Below are positions 27,018-34,337 of a stretch of DNA of 64,000 nucleotides, in pieces. The position numbers were made by a program, and so were the translations under genes. Within the stretch, counting starts at the first letter, position 1. Each line of letters starts with the position of its first letter. The DNA comes from an uncultured Methylococcaceae bacterium (GTDB taxonomy: Bacteria; Pseudomonadota; Gammaproteobacteria; Methylococcales; Methylomonadaceae): positions 1 through 64,000 of the forward strand of contig CAIYRS010000021.1 of NCBI GenBank assembly GCA_903928685.1, given 5' to 3'. A model generated the notes under the pieces. It searched no databases. It had not been told where the DNA came from and saw only the letters and a list, made by a program, of their open reading frames with translations.

Positions 27018-27524
27018 ATGCGCTTAATACCGCAATTGGAATACACCATGGAACGCATCATGTATGCCAGCCGTTGGTTATTGGCACCGATTTATGTCGG
27101 CATGAGTTTGACGTTATTGGCTTTGTCCATTAAATTTTTTCAAGAACTGTTCTATTTTCTGCCACATATTCTTGATCTCAGCGATTCCAATTTGGTCTTG
27201 GCTTTTCTGAGCCTGATTGATTTGTCCTTAGTCGCTAATCTCATCGTTATTGTCATGTTCAGCGGTTATGAAAATTTTGTCTCGCGCTTGGATATAAGCC
27301 CGACCGCCGAAAAATTAGAATGGTTAGGCACGCATGATTACACCTCCCTTAAATTAAAAGTCGCTGCTTCCATTGTCGCCATTTCCTCCATTCATTTACT
27401 AAAAGTGTTTATGAATATTGAAGATACCGCCAATGAAAAAATCCTTTGGTATGTGGTAATACATTTAACGTTTGTATTATCGGCTTTCGCTATGGGTTAT
27501 CTGGACAAGCTCACCAAACATTAA
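27018..27524 (+). CDS. UPF0114 (YqhA-like) membrane protein
   Basis: A 168-residue inner-membrane protein of the YqhA/UPF0114 family. The match is strong: [20 protein letters not shown] near the N-terminus, [42 protein letters not shown] and a C-terminal [20 protein letters not shown]. Three to four membrane spans are expected. Function is not established in the family. The ATG at 27018 is preceded by AAAGGG at good spacing. Its stop overlaps the ATG of the next gene, so it is translationally coupled to the glutaredoxin-like/fumarase fusion. Confidence 0.9.
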   Translation: MRLIPQLEYTMERIMYASRWLLAPIYVGMSLTLLALSIKFFQELFYFLPHILDLSDSNLVLAFLSLIDLSLVANLIVIVMFSGYENFVSRLDISPTAEKLEWLGTHDYTSLKLKVAASIVAISSIHLLKVFMNIEDTANEKILWYVVIHLTFVLSAFAMGYLDKLTKH

Positions 27525-29155
27525 TGATGAAATTACTACTCTTAGGCACAGCCGCCTGCCATTTGTGCGAAGACGCTGAAGTTATCATCAGCCATTGCCA
27601 ACCATTACATCCGCAATTGCTGGTTGAACACATCGACATCGCCGAAGCAACCGAGTGGCAAGCCCGTTACGCTATCCGTATTCCCGTACTTTATCATCCA
27701 CCATCGCAACAAGAACTGGCTTGGCCGTTTAACCAAGCTGACGTCATCCACTTTATCGAAACCATAAACATGACCGAAAACTACCGTATTGAAAAAGACA
27801 GCATGGGCGAATTGAATGTGCCAGCCGATGCTTTGTATGGCGCACAAACCCAGCGTGCTATTGATAATTTCCCCATCAGCGGTTTAGCCATGCCGCCTGC
27901 GTTCATTAAAACCGTGGCCTTGATTAAAAAAACCGCCGCGCAAGTGAATATGCAATTGGGTGAGCAAGATACTGATACAGGCAATGCCGTAGTAGCCGCC
28001 GCCCAATTAGTCATCGATGGGCAACATGCCGAACAATTTCCTATTGACGTTTTTCAAACCGGTTCTGGCACCAGCACCAATATGAATGTCAACGAAGTCA
28101 TCGCGCACCTTGCTACAGAACTTTCAGGTAAAGCCGTTAGCGCGAATGATGATGTCAATCGTGGGCAAAGCAGCAACGATGTTATCCCGACTGCCATCCA
28201 TATCAGCGCCGCCATGCAATGCCATCAACAGTTATTGCCCGCTTTAGCGTATTTGGCTGAAACCTTGGAAAGCAAAGCGGCGGCCTTAGACGGCGTCACC
28301 AAAACTGGACGCACCCATTTAATGGATGCCATGCCAGTGCGGATGAGCCAGGAGCTGGGTGGTTGGGCATTGCAGATACGCAACGGCATCGCGCGGTTAA
28401 ATGCCAGCTTACCGAGAATTTATAAACTCGCCCAAGGCGGCACAGCGGTAGGCACGGGTATTAACGCACATCCTGAATTTGCCGCCCGTTTTGCACAGCT
28501 GTTATCCACAGAAACAGGCTTGCCGTTTGCGGTGAATGAATCTTTATTTGAAAGCTTAAGTTGCCAAGATGCTGTGGTGGAATTATCGGGGCAAATGAAA
28601 GTGATCGCCGTCAGCCTGATGAAAATCGCGAATGATTTGCGTTGGATGAACAGCGGCCCATTGGCTGGTTTAGGAGAAATTGAACTCCCTGCCCTGCAAC
28701 CTGGCAGCAGTATTATGCCGGGCAAGGTCAATCCGGTAATCCCTGAAGCCACGGCAATGGTCGCCGCGCAAGTGATTGGCAACGATGCCACTATCACCAT
28801 CGCCGGACAAAGCGGCTCTTTTCAGTTAAACGTGATGTTGCCTGTCATCGCTTACAACTGCCTGCAAAGTATTGAATTGCTGGCGAATGTCAGCCGTTTG
28901 TTGGCAGATAAAGCCATCGCTGGGTTTGTGGTTAGGCAAGATAATTTACAACAAGCTTTGGCGAAAAACCCTATCTTGGTAACCGCATTAAACCCGATTA
29001 TTGGTTATGCCAAAGCCGCAGAAGTGGCGAAAGCCGCCTACAAACAAGGCCGCCCGATTATTGACGTGGCAGCGGAGATGACTGAGTTAAGCGTTGCCGA
29101 ATTGGAGAAATTGCTGGAACCAGGTCAGTTGACCTGTGGTGGAATTAGCGGTTAA
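27524..29155 (+). CDS. fumC: glutaredoxin-like domain fused to class II fumarase
   Basis: One uninterrupted frame of 543 residues. Residues 1-82 are a DUF836/glutaredoxin-like domain: LLLLGTAACHLCEDAEV with a CxxC pair, then the cis-proline strand IRIPVLYHP. From M83 on (MTENYRIEKDSMGELNV...) it is a complete class II fumarase of 461 residues, with the signature GSSIMPGKVNP, TGRTHLMDAMP and the RGQSSNDVIP motif. Fumarase hydrates fumarate to malate. There is no stop codon between the two parts. An internal ATG at 27770 could make fumarase alone, but it has no visible ribosome site. The first ATG overlaps the UPF0114 stop. Confidence 0.85.
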   Translation: MMKLLLLGTAACHLCEDAEVIISHCQPLHPQLLVEHIDIAEATEWQARYAIRIPVLYHPPSQQELAWPFNQADVIHFIETINMTENYRIEKDSMGELNVPADALYGAQTQRAIDNFPISGLAMPPAFIKTVALIKKTAAQVNMQLGEQDTDTGNAVVAAAQLVIDGQHAEQFPIDVFQTGSGTSTNMNVNEVIAHLATELSGKAVSANDDVNRGQSSNDVIPTAIHISAAMQCHQQLLPALAYLAETLESKAAALDGVTKTGRTHLMDAMPVRMSQELGGWALQIRNGIARLNASLPRIYKLAQGGTAVGTGINAHPEFAARFAQLLSTETGLPFAVNESLFESLSCQDAVVELSGQMKVIAVSLMKIANDLRWMNSGPLAGLGEIELPALQPGSSIMPGKVNPVIPEATAMVAAQVIGNDATITIAGQSGSFQLNVMLPVIAYNCLQSIELLANVSRLLADKAIAGFVVRQDNLQQALAKNPILVTALNPIIGYAKAAEVAKAAYKQGRPIIDVAAEMTELSVAELEKLLEPGQLTCGGISG

Positions 29156-29214
29156 CGCTAGCTTGAATGACGGGATGCTGATGGATTTAGCATCCCAATT
29201 CGAAGGAAGTTTTA

Positions 29215-29335
29215 TAGTTCCCACGCTCCAGCGTGGGAATTCATCCTACAACGCTCCAGCGTTGTTTGCTGGTGAAACGCAACGCTGGAGCGTTAGCGGC
29301 GGCATTCCCACGCTGGAGCATGGGAACGATAAGTA
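29215..29335. repeat. GGAGCGTGGGAA palindromic repeats
   Basis: Alternating hairpins: TTCCCACGCTCCAGCGTGGGAA, an AACGCTCCAGCGTT unit, its complement and a closing TTCCCACGCTGGAGCATGGGAA. A related cluster lies at 29926-30013. It lies between the convergent fumC and YkgJ-like genes; ORFs 29136-29336 and 29233-29583 are by-products. Confidence 0.8.
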
Positions 29336-29343
29336 ACCGATCC

Positions 29344-29877
29344 TCACCTATCCAAATTAGCCTGCCACATTGCAAACCATTCCGTCAGTTCCCGCATCTC
29401 GCCCAACCCAGAGAGGCGGCGGTCGATGGTATCTTGATTTCCCCAAACCACTTCATCCAAACCACCTTCTGCTACTTGCGCTTGGATGTCTTTGCAGTAA
29501 AGCCCTTGGTCACGTTGGACGTAAAAGCCGTAAGTCCGGCAAGCTACCGGGCGGTGCTGGTAAACCCGACATGCGCCTGCTGATTGGTCTAGCAACGGAC
29601 AAACAATCGGCCTTGATTCTTGCAGGGACAACACCTGAATACCTTCACCAATTTGCTGTAATTGTTCCGCTGGCAATGCCGCTAAACCTTCCCGCAACAA
29701 ATCCCATTCTATAGCGGTAAGCTGAGGAATTTCAGCCAGCCGCCGACAGCAACCATCACAACCTAAACGACACAGCCAATCAGTTTGGTTTTTGCGAATG
29801 TCTGTAACCCGCGCTTCTATATCGCTATGAAGTTGGGTAAGTTTGCTGGCGTTATTATTCATGTCGGAACTCATCAT
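29344..29877 (-). CDS. YkgJ-family cysteine-cluster protein
   Basis: A 177-residue protein of the YkgJ/putative Fe-S or zinc-chelating family. The cysteine pattern is clear: CRLGCDGCCRR (about residues 36-46), PIVCPLLDQSAGACRVYQHRPVACRTYGF (about 91-119), which is the C-x(n)-C-x5-HRP-x2-CR-x2-P/YGF signature, and a later YCKD. Some relatives are linked to modification of metalloproteins; the role of this one is unknown. The start at 29877 gives MMSSDMNNNA; a start at the internal MNNN is equally possible. Confidence 0.82.
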   Translation of the reverse strand: MMSSDMNNNASKLTQLHSDIEARVTDIRKNQTDWLCRLGCDGCCRRLAEIPQLTAIEWDLLREGLAALPAEQLQQIGEGIQVLSLQESRPIVCPLLDQSAGACRVYQHRPVACRTYGFYVQRDQGLYCKDIQAQVAEGGLDEVVWGNQDTIDRRLSGLGEMRELTEWFAMWQANLDR

Positions 29878-29925
29878 TCATGAAATACAGATCATCATAA
29901 AATTCAATAGGTTGTGTTAATTTTA

Positions 29926-30169
29926 TAGTTCACACGCTCCGGCGTGGGAATTCATCGTCGAACGTTCCAGCGTTGTTTACTGGTGAAACGCAACGCTGGA
30001 GCGTGGGAACGATAGAAAGGCTTTAATATTCATGTTATTACGATTATTTTTGCAGTGCACACCAATTGTAGGTCGGGTTAGCGATAGCGTAATCCGATGC
30101 ACTCAGCAGCAAAAATGTCGGGTTACGCTATCACTAACCCGACCTACTCACTCATATTCAATCCATTGA
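29926..30169. repeat. two repeat families downstream of hsdS
   Basis: A GTTCACACGCTCCGGCGTGGGAA cluster to about 30013, then a ~125-base unit (30023-30148) beginning TTAATATTCATG and ending TAACCCGACCTACT. The second unit is also present at 56088-56213 in the same orientation with about ten differences. No gene. Confidence 0.85.
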
Positions 30170-31474
30170 TTATTTAACGGTGACTTGACCGTTCATTAGC
30201 ATGGGGAGAAGCCAGTCGCGAATTTGAGATAGTTTTTGACTTTCCCAAACATTCACGTTTATAGCTTTATGCAATGGACGAACCTTTTCTGTAAAACTCT
30301 GAAATATAAAATCGGGGGGTATTATTATTGGGATGCTTCGAAGAGTACCTAAAGTTACATACGGCTGTGATGTGCCAGTCGATTGATTTTGCTTGAGATA
30401 AAACTTACCAATATCTGATGTGACGGAAGAAAAAATATAATCGGCCCAATCTGGCGATTGAGAGGTTTTGAATAACCCAATATTCTTGATCGCAAAAGGA
30501 GTTTCGATTTTCATAATCCATTGAGATAGGCCAATTGTTCCAATCATAGATAACAAAAAGTCGCCTTCATCAACTTTACTGCGCTTATTAACTGCCTCAA
30601 AATCTTCATCAGAAATCAAATAAGCATCGGCAAAGTCTATCCCAGAGTCTTTTAAATGCTTTGAAGTAATTAGGTATTGACCACTCTCTGAAGGTTTTGG
30701 CGAATCATGTGTTCCATCACGCACATCGATTAGCTTTTCTATCGGTTTCCACTCCCACCCCTCCGGTATTTCCCGTTTCAGGGTTGGGTTGTAGAACATT
30801 TTGCCGCCGGAGGATTTGTAGGGTTTACCGTTGGCGGCGGGCTTGCCTTGGGCGAAGTCGAAGGGAAAGTCGAACTGCACAAACCAGTAGTCATACAAAG
30901 TCTTCGCCATCGCTTCCAGCTCGGCGTTGATGCGGTTGTTGAGTTCGATTTTTTTATCTAACGTCGATAAAACAGAAACAATTTTGTCTTGATAATCTTT
31001 TTCCGGAATCTTAAATTTAAGTCCTGTCAGGTATTCGATATTAATGTTGTCTTGAATGCTTCCACTTGCGGAGTTTTGAATAGCTTCTCTGATATATGTA
31101 AAAACATAATGCATAAAAAGCTCTGATGATTTTTCTGGATAAGCATTAAAGCCAACAACACTATCTGGAAAACACATTGGATAACCGAGTAGCGAAGTTT
31201 CGGCAATATTGGCAGCAATTGTGATACAGAGTGTGTTTGCCTGCCAAATTTGACTCTGAGCCAAACCAAATTCATTGTAATTAGCATTGTGTTTTCTTAT
31301 AAACAGGTTTGCATCTTTTACTTCGCCAGTTTGTACAAGTGGAAAAGAACCATTTTCAAATAACTTAGGGTCGTTTCTTGGCCTATGTTTAGACTTGCCT
31401 CTACGGAATGAACCAAGCTCAGAAAGTTGCTTATTTTGCCAATGTGCGTTGAACTTAGACTCGTTAATTATCAT
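30170..31474 (-). CDS. hsdS: type I restriction enzyme specificity subunit
   Basis: A 434-residue HsdS, the DNA-recognition subunit shared by the methylase and the nuclease complex. I start at the ATG giving MIINESKFNAHWQNKQL; the track's longer start reads through repeat DNA. Two target-recognition domains (about 15-155 and 240-395) are separated by conserved helices (SVLSTLDKKIELNNRINAELEAMAKTLYDYWFVQFDFP), and the second begins REIPEGWEWKPI. Between the central helix and NGKPYKSSGGKM there are about nine extra residues (FDFAQGKPA) that look repeat-derived. It is separated from hsdM by a toxin-antitoxin pair and about 280 bases of repeats, so its coexpression with hsdM is questionable. Confidence 0.92.
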   Translation of the reverse strand: MIINESKFNAHWQNKQLSELGSFRRGKSKHRPRNDPKLFENGSFPLVQTGEVKDANLFIRKHNANYNEFGLAQSQIWQANTLCITIAANIAETSLLGYPMCFPDSVVGFNAYPEKSSELFMHYVFTYIREAIQNSASGSIQDNINIEYLTGLKFKIPEKDYQDKIVSVLSTLDKKIELNNRINAELEAMAKTLYDYWFVQFDFPFDFAQGKPAANGKPYKSSGGKMFYNPTLKREIPEGWEWKPIEKLIDVRDGTHDSPKPSESGQYLITSKHLKDSGIDFADAYLISDEDFEAVNKRSKVDEGDFLLSMIGTIGLSQWIMKIETPFAIKNIGLFKTSQSPDWADYIFSSVTSDIGKFYLKQNQSTGTSQPYVTLGTLRSIPIIIPPDFIFQSFTEKVRPLHKAINVNVWESQKLSQIRDWLLPMLMNGQVTVK

Positions 31475-31480
31475 ATTGCA

Positions 31481-31745
31481 ATCCAGATGAGGAATGTGCT
31501 GAACAACGTGAAGCGCATCGATCGCGATTGATGCGCCTCCTTGCGTCGGCACATCCTACAAATACGTTGAAGCCCTGTAGCGTGGGCAAACGGCTTTATC
31601 GTTTGCCCACGCGGAATCAACGGTGGGCACAAAACAGCCGTGCCCACCCTACAATTGCCCGTCATTCCAGACAAGTAGTAAATAGGATGCGCTGAACAAC
31701 GTGAAGCGCATCGGTCGCGATTGATGCGCCTCTTTGCAACTTGCC
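31481..31745. repeat. duplicated GATGCGC...GCGCATC repeats
   Basis: A unit GCTGAACAACGTGAAGCGCATCG-TCGCGATTGATGCGCCTC occurs twice in direct orientation (about 31497-31538 and 31690-31733). Between them is a GTGGGCACAAAACAGC...GTGCCCACC hairpin and a GTGGGCAAACG/CGTTTGCCCAC stem. It lies between vapC and hsdS; no gene. Confidence 0.75.
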
Positions 31746-31754
31746 AAACCGAAA

Positions 31755-32162
31755 TCACTTAGGTATTTCACAAACTGGCGCCAGACCAAGACGCTTGGCA
31801 CGACGCGCTAATTTTCGGTCATCGAAGGTTAAAAATGCGCTGCAATCCTTAGAAGCTGCCAAATGTAAGGCATCTGCGAATTCAAGGCCTGACCGACACC
31901 AAGCAATGGCGGCTCGAAGAGTTAGGCCATCCTCAATTGCAACATTGGGTAAGTCCTGGAGATGCTCCAAAACCGTCATGACTTGTTCGACTGGGAAGAG
32001 AAATTTTTCGGCCTGGGTTAGCACCCAGAAAAACTCAAGCACTACCGTTTTGGTGACGAATAGTTCGGCTTCGTCACGGAAGAGGCGCATGGCAAGCGGC
32101 GATTGCAGGTCATCATCCTGCGCGTAGTAACGCACCAGAATGTTGGTATCGACTGATTTCAT
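31755..32162 (-). CDS. PIN-domain toxin (VapC-like)
   Basis: A 135-residue PIN-domain protein, probably an RNase toxin. The acidic active site is visible: SVDTNILVR (Asp at residue 4 or 5), VLEFFWVLTQ (Glu near 42), EFADALHLA (Asp near 97) and FLTFDDRKL (Asp near 114). The start overlaps the antitoxin stop (ATGA), so it is translationally coupled to it. Together they form a VapBC-like module on the same strand as hsd genes, between hsdM and hsdS. Confidence 0.9.
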   Translation of the reverse strand: MKSVDTNILVRYYAQDDDLQSPLAMRLFRDEAELFVTKTVVLEFFWVLTQAEKFLFPVEQVMTVLEHLQDLPNVAIEDGLTLRAAIAWCRSGLEFADALHLAASKDCSAFLTFDDRKLARRAKRLGLAPVCEIPK

Positions 32163-32404
32163 AAGGACTTAGCTGCGCCTTTGGCAATGGCATCGTCCAT
32201 TTCTTCTAAGGTCACCTTTGCTCCCTTATAAGCCAGTATGTTCGGGCCGTCTTCAACCCGCGACATTTTGCTGGCGACTAGCGGCCTGATGACTATAGCG
32301 TCTCCTTGACGTTCAAAAGCCAGTTCTACACCGGGTTTTAAATCTAAAGCGTGAATCAGATGGTCTGGGATGTGGACATCGCCATGAATGGATAAGGTTG
32401 ACAT
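32159..32404 (-). CDS. AbrB/MazE-type antitoxin
   Basis: An 81-residue partner of the PIN toxin. I start at the ATG giving MSTLSIHGDVHIPDHL; the track's longer version is read from non-coding DNA. The N-terminal half is a SpoVT/AbrB swapped-hairpin fold pattern (IPDHLIHALDLKPGVELAFERQGDAIVIRP), which binds DNA. The C-terminal tail (NILAYKGAKVTLEEMDDAIAKGAA) would neutralise the toxin. Such antitoxins usually repress their own promoter, which should lie within 32405-32540. Confidence 0.87.
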   Translation of the reverse strand: MSTLSIHGDVHIPDHLIHALDLKPGVELAFERQGDAIVIRPLVASKMSRVEDGPNILAYKGAKVTLEEMDDAIAKGAAKSL

Positions 32405-32541
32405 AGATGTTTTATCGCAAAAATTTAATTGTACACGAATGTATTGCTTGGCTTTTTCATTTATTACCTGACCCAAAACAACCGCTTTACTGTCTTTAAG
32501 TTTAGGAATCTCTGGATAAGTTGATTACTTACATGCTTCGG

Positions 32542-32700
32542 TCAGGACGTGGCTTTGAGGATTTCGTAATAATGGCTCCAACTCAATTTGTGGGACAGTG
32601 TCCCACTATTTGGAAAGCTCAAATTCGACGATGTGGTGGACGCTATGCAGCCGTTGGCCTATGCCTTGTAGTAAGCCAGAATAATGGTCTGGCTGCGCTG
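32542..32700 (-). pseudogene. remnant of a DUF1016 (YhcG-like) nuclease gene
   Basis: Read on the minus strand, the segment contains NLSFPNSGTLSHKLSWSHYYEILKAT followed by a stop, preceded by LAYYKA and an in-frame stop. The KLSWSHY-E-LL motif is characteristic of the N-terminal domain of DUF1016/YhcG proteins, which often accompany type I restriction loci. Only about 50 codons remain, with a stop inside, so it is a relic. The call is from memory of the motif and has not been searched. Confidence 0.45.
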
Positions 32701-32702
32701 GA

Positions 32703-34337
32703 TTACTCATACTTCAACCCCGCCAGTTGTTGTTTAATTTCCGCTTCCAGCTCCCGCGATTGATTGAATAAGCTGTCCAAATTGTCAGTAAACGCCCGCA
32801 TCTTCTCGGCAAACTGCTCCGGCGTTATATCGACATATTCAATTTTGACATCGAAATACTGTCCGGCGCTGAGTGAGTAATTCTTGGCGGCAATGTCGTC
32901 GTAGTCGATAACCACCGAAAAATCTTCCTCCTGCTGTTTGCCATTGAACACGTCGATGATGCGTTGTTCTTCGGCGGTGGTGAGTACGGTTTTCTGGTTT
33001 TTGCCTTCTTTAACTTTCTGCCCCAAATTTGAGGCATCGATCAGTACAACTTTATCTTTATTACTCGCATCAATGAATAGAATTGACACGTTAGTGCCCG
33101 TGGTGGCGAAGATGTTGCTGGGCATGGACACCACGCCCGCGAGCATTTGCTTATCCACCAAATGTTCGCGGATGGCTTTGTCGATGCCGGACTGGGCGGT
33201 AATAAAGCCAGTCGGCACTACTACTGCCGCTTTGCCGCCGGGTTTGAGCGAGTAGATGATGTGTTGCAGGAACAACTGGTAGATTTCCATTTTGTCGGTG
33301 GCCTTGGCTTTAACCTTGGGGATACCAGCAAAAAAGCGTTCTTTATTGGCTTTGCTGTCCAAATCATCGCGAAAATCGCTAAAGTCCATTTTGAACGGCG
33401 GATTAGAAACGATGTAATCAAAGCGTTTTAACTCGCTGCCGTCCTTGTGCGAGGGATGCAGCAAGGTGTTGCCTTGGACGACGTTGGGAATGGAATGCAC
33501 CAGATTGTTTAGAATCAGATTCAACCGTAACAGGTTGGATGATTTTTGCGAAATGTCTTGGGTGAATATCGAGCAGCAGTTTTCGCCAATAGCGTGGGCG
33601 ACGTTCATCAACAAAGTACCAGAACCAGCGGACGGGTCGTAGACGCTGACGTTTTTGACGATACCTTGTTGATTCTCCGGCACAAGTATCGCCGCCATGA
33701 TGCGGGCTACGGCGTGCGGAGTGTAATACTCGGCGTATTTGCCGCCGCTGTTGCTGTTGTAGTCTTTAATCAAGTATTCGAAGATGGTGGCGTAGAAGTC
33801 GAATTTTTGGTTAAAGATGCGCTCGAAGCTGAATTCCACCAGTTTGTTGATGAGGGCGCGGCAGAATTCGTCGCGTTTGGCATCGTCGGCAATGTAATTA
33901 CTGAGGCGATCAAACAGCACCACTTTCGCGCCGCCGTCGGTTTTGACCGCAAACACGTCGTTGTTAGTGCTGGCGATGTCTATCAGAGTGTCATCAAACA
34001 GTTTGGCGAAGTCCGGCGCGTTTTGCTGGCTGAACAGGTAATTGATGAAATGGCTGGGTTTCAGCCGCGCGGTATCGGGGCCGAGTTGCAATTGCAGCAT
34101 TTCCAGATCGTCGGCGCTGAGTTTTGCCAGTGCGTCTTCCCATTTATCGGCTTTGGCGATGGATTCGTCGAGCTTTTTGGCTTCGAACGCGAATTTGTCG
34201 TTTAAGAATTTATACAGGAAAGTCTGGGTGATGATTTTGAACTCGTTGCCATCGTTGCCTAAGCCGTAATTGGCGCAAATGGCTTTCAGGCTGTCGATCA
34301 GGCTTTTGGTTTTTTGTTGAAACTCCAGTTCTACCAC
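32703..34337 (-). CDS. hsdM: type I restriction-modification methyltransferase subunit
   Basis: A 544-residue N6-adenine DNA methyltransferase. The N-terminal HsdM helical domain (LIDSLKAICANYGLGNDGNEFK) is followed by the SAM-binding region VSVYDPSAGSGTLLMNV (motif I, near 231-247) and the catalytic motif IV, DYIVSNPPFKMDF (near 310). Length is usual. Its first codons overlap the hsdR stop by 7 bases, so the two are coupled. Downstream, the place where hsdS usually follows directly is taken by a nuclease remnant and a toxin-antitoxin pair. Confidence 0.96.
   Translation of the reverse strand: MVELEFQQKTKSLIDSLKAICANYGLGNDGNEFKIITQTFLYKFLNDKFAFEAKKLDESIAKADKWEDALAKLSADDLEMLQLQLGPDTARLKPSHFINYLFSQQNAPDFAKLFDDTLIDIASTNNDVFAVKTDGGAKVVLFDRLSNYIADDAKRDEFCRALINKLVEFSFERIFNQKFDFYATIFEYLIKDYNSNSGGKYAEYYTPHAVARIMAAILVPENQQGIVKNVSVYDPSAGSGTLLMNVAHAIGENCCSIFTQDISQKSSNLLRLNLILNNLVHSIPNVVQGNTLLHPSHKDGSELKRFDYIVSNPPFKMDFSDFRDDLDSKANKERFFAGIPKVKAKATDKMEIYQLFLQHIIYSLKPGGKAAVVVPTGFITAQSGIDKAIREHLVDKQMLAGVVSMPSNIFATTGTNVSILFIDASNKDKVVLIDASNLGQKVKEGKNQKTVLTTAEEQRIIDVFNGKQQEEDFSVVIDYDDIAAKNYSLSAGQYFDVKIEYVDITPEQFAEKMRAFTDNLDSLFNQSRELEAEIKQQLAGLKYE

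Noticed and set aside
29136-29583. ORFs across the repeats between fumC and the YkgJ-like gene
   Set aside because: They consist largely of translated palindromic repeats.
33546-34205. 219-residue plus-strand ORF
   Set aside because: Antisense shadow of hsdM with low-complexity valine/glycine-rich composition.
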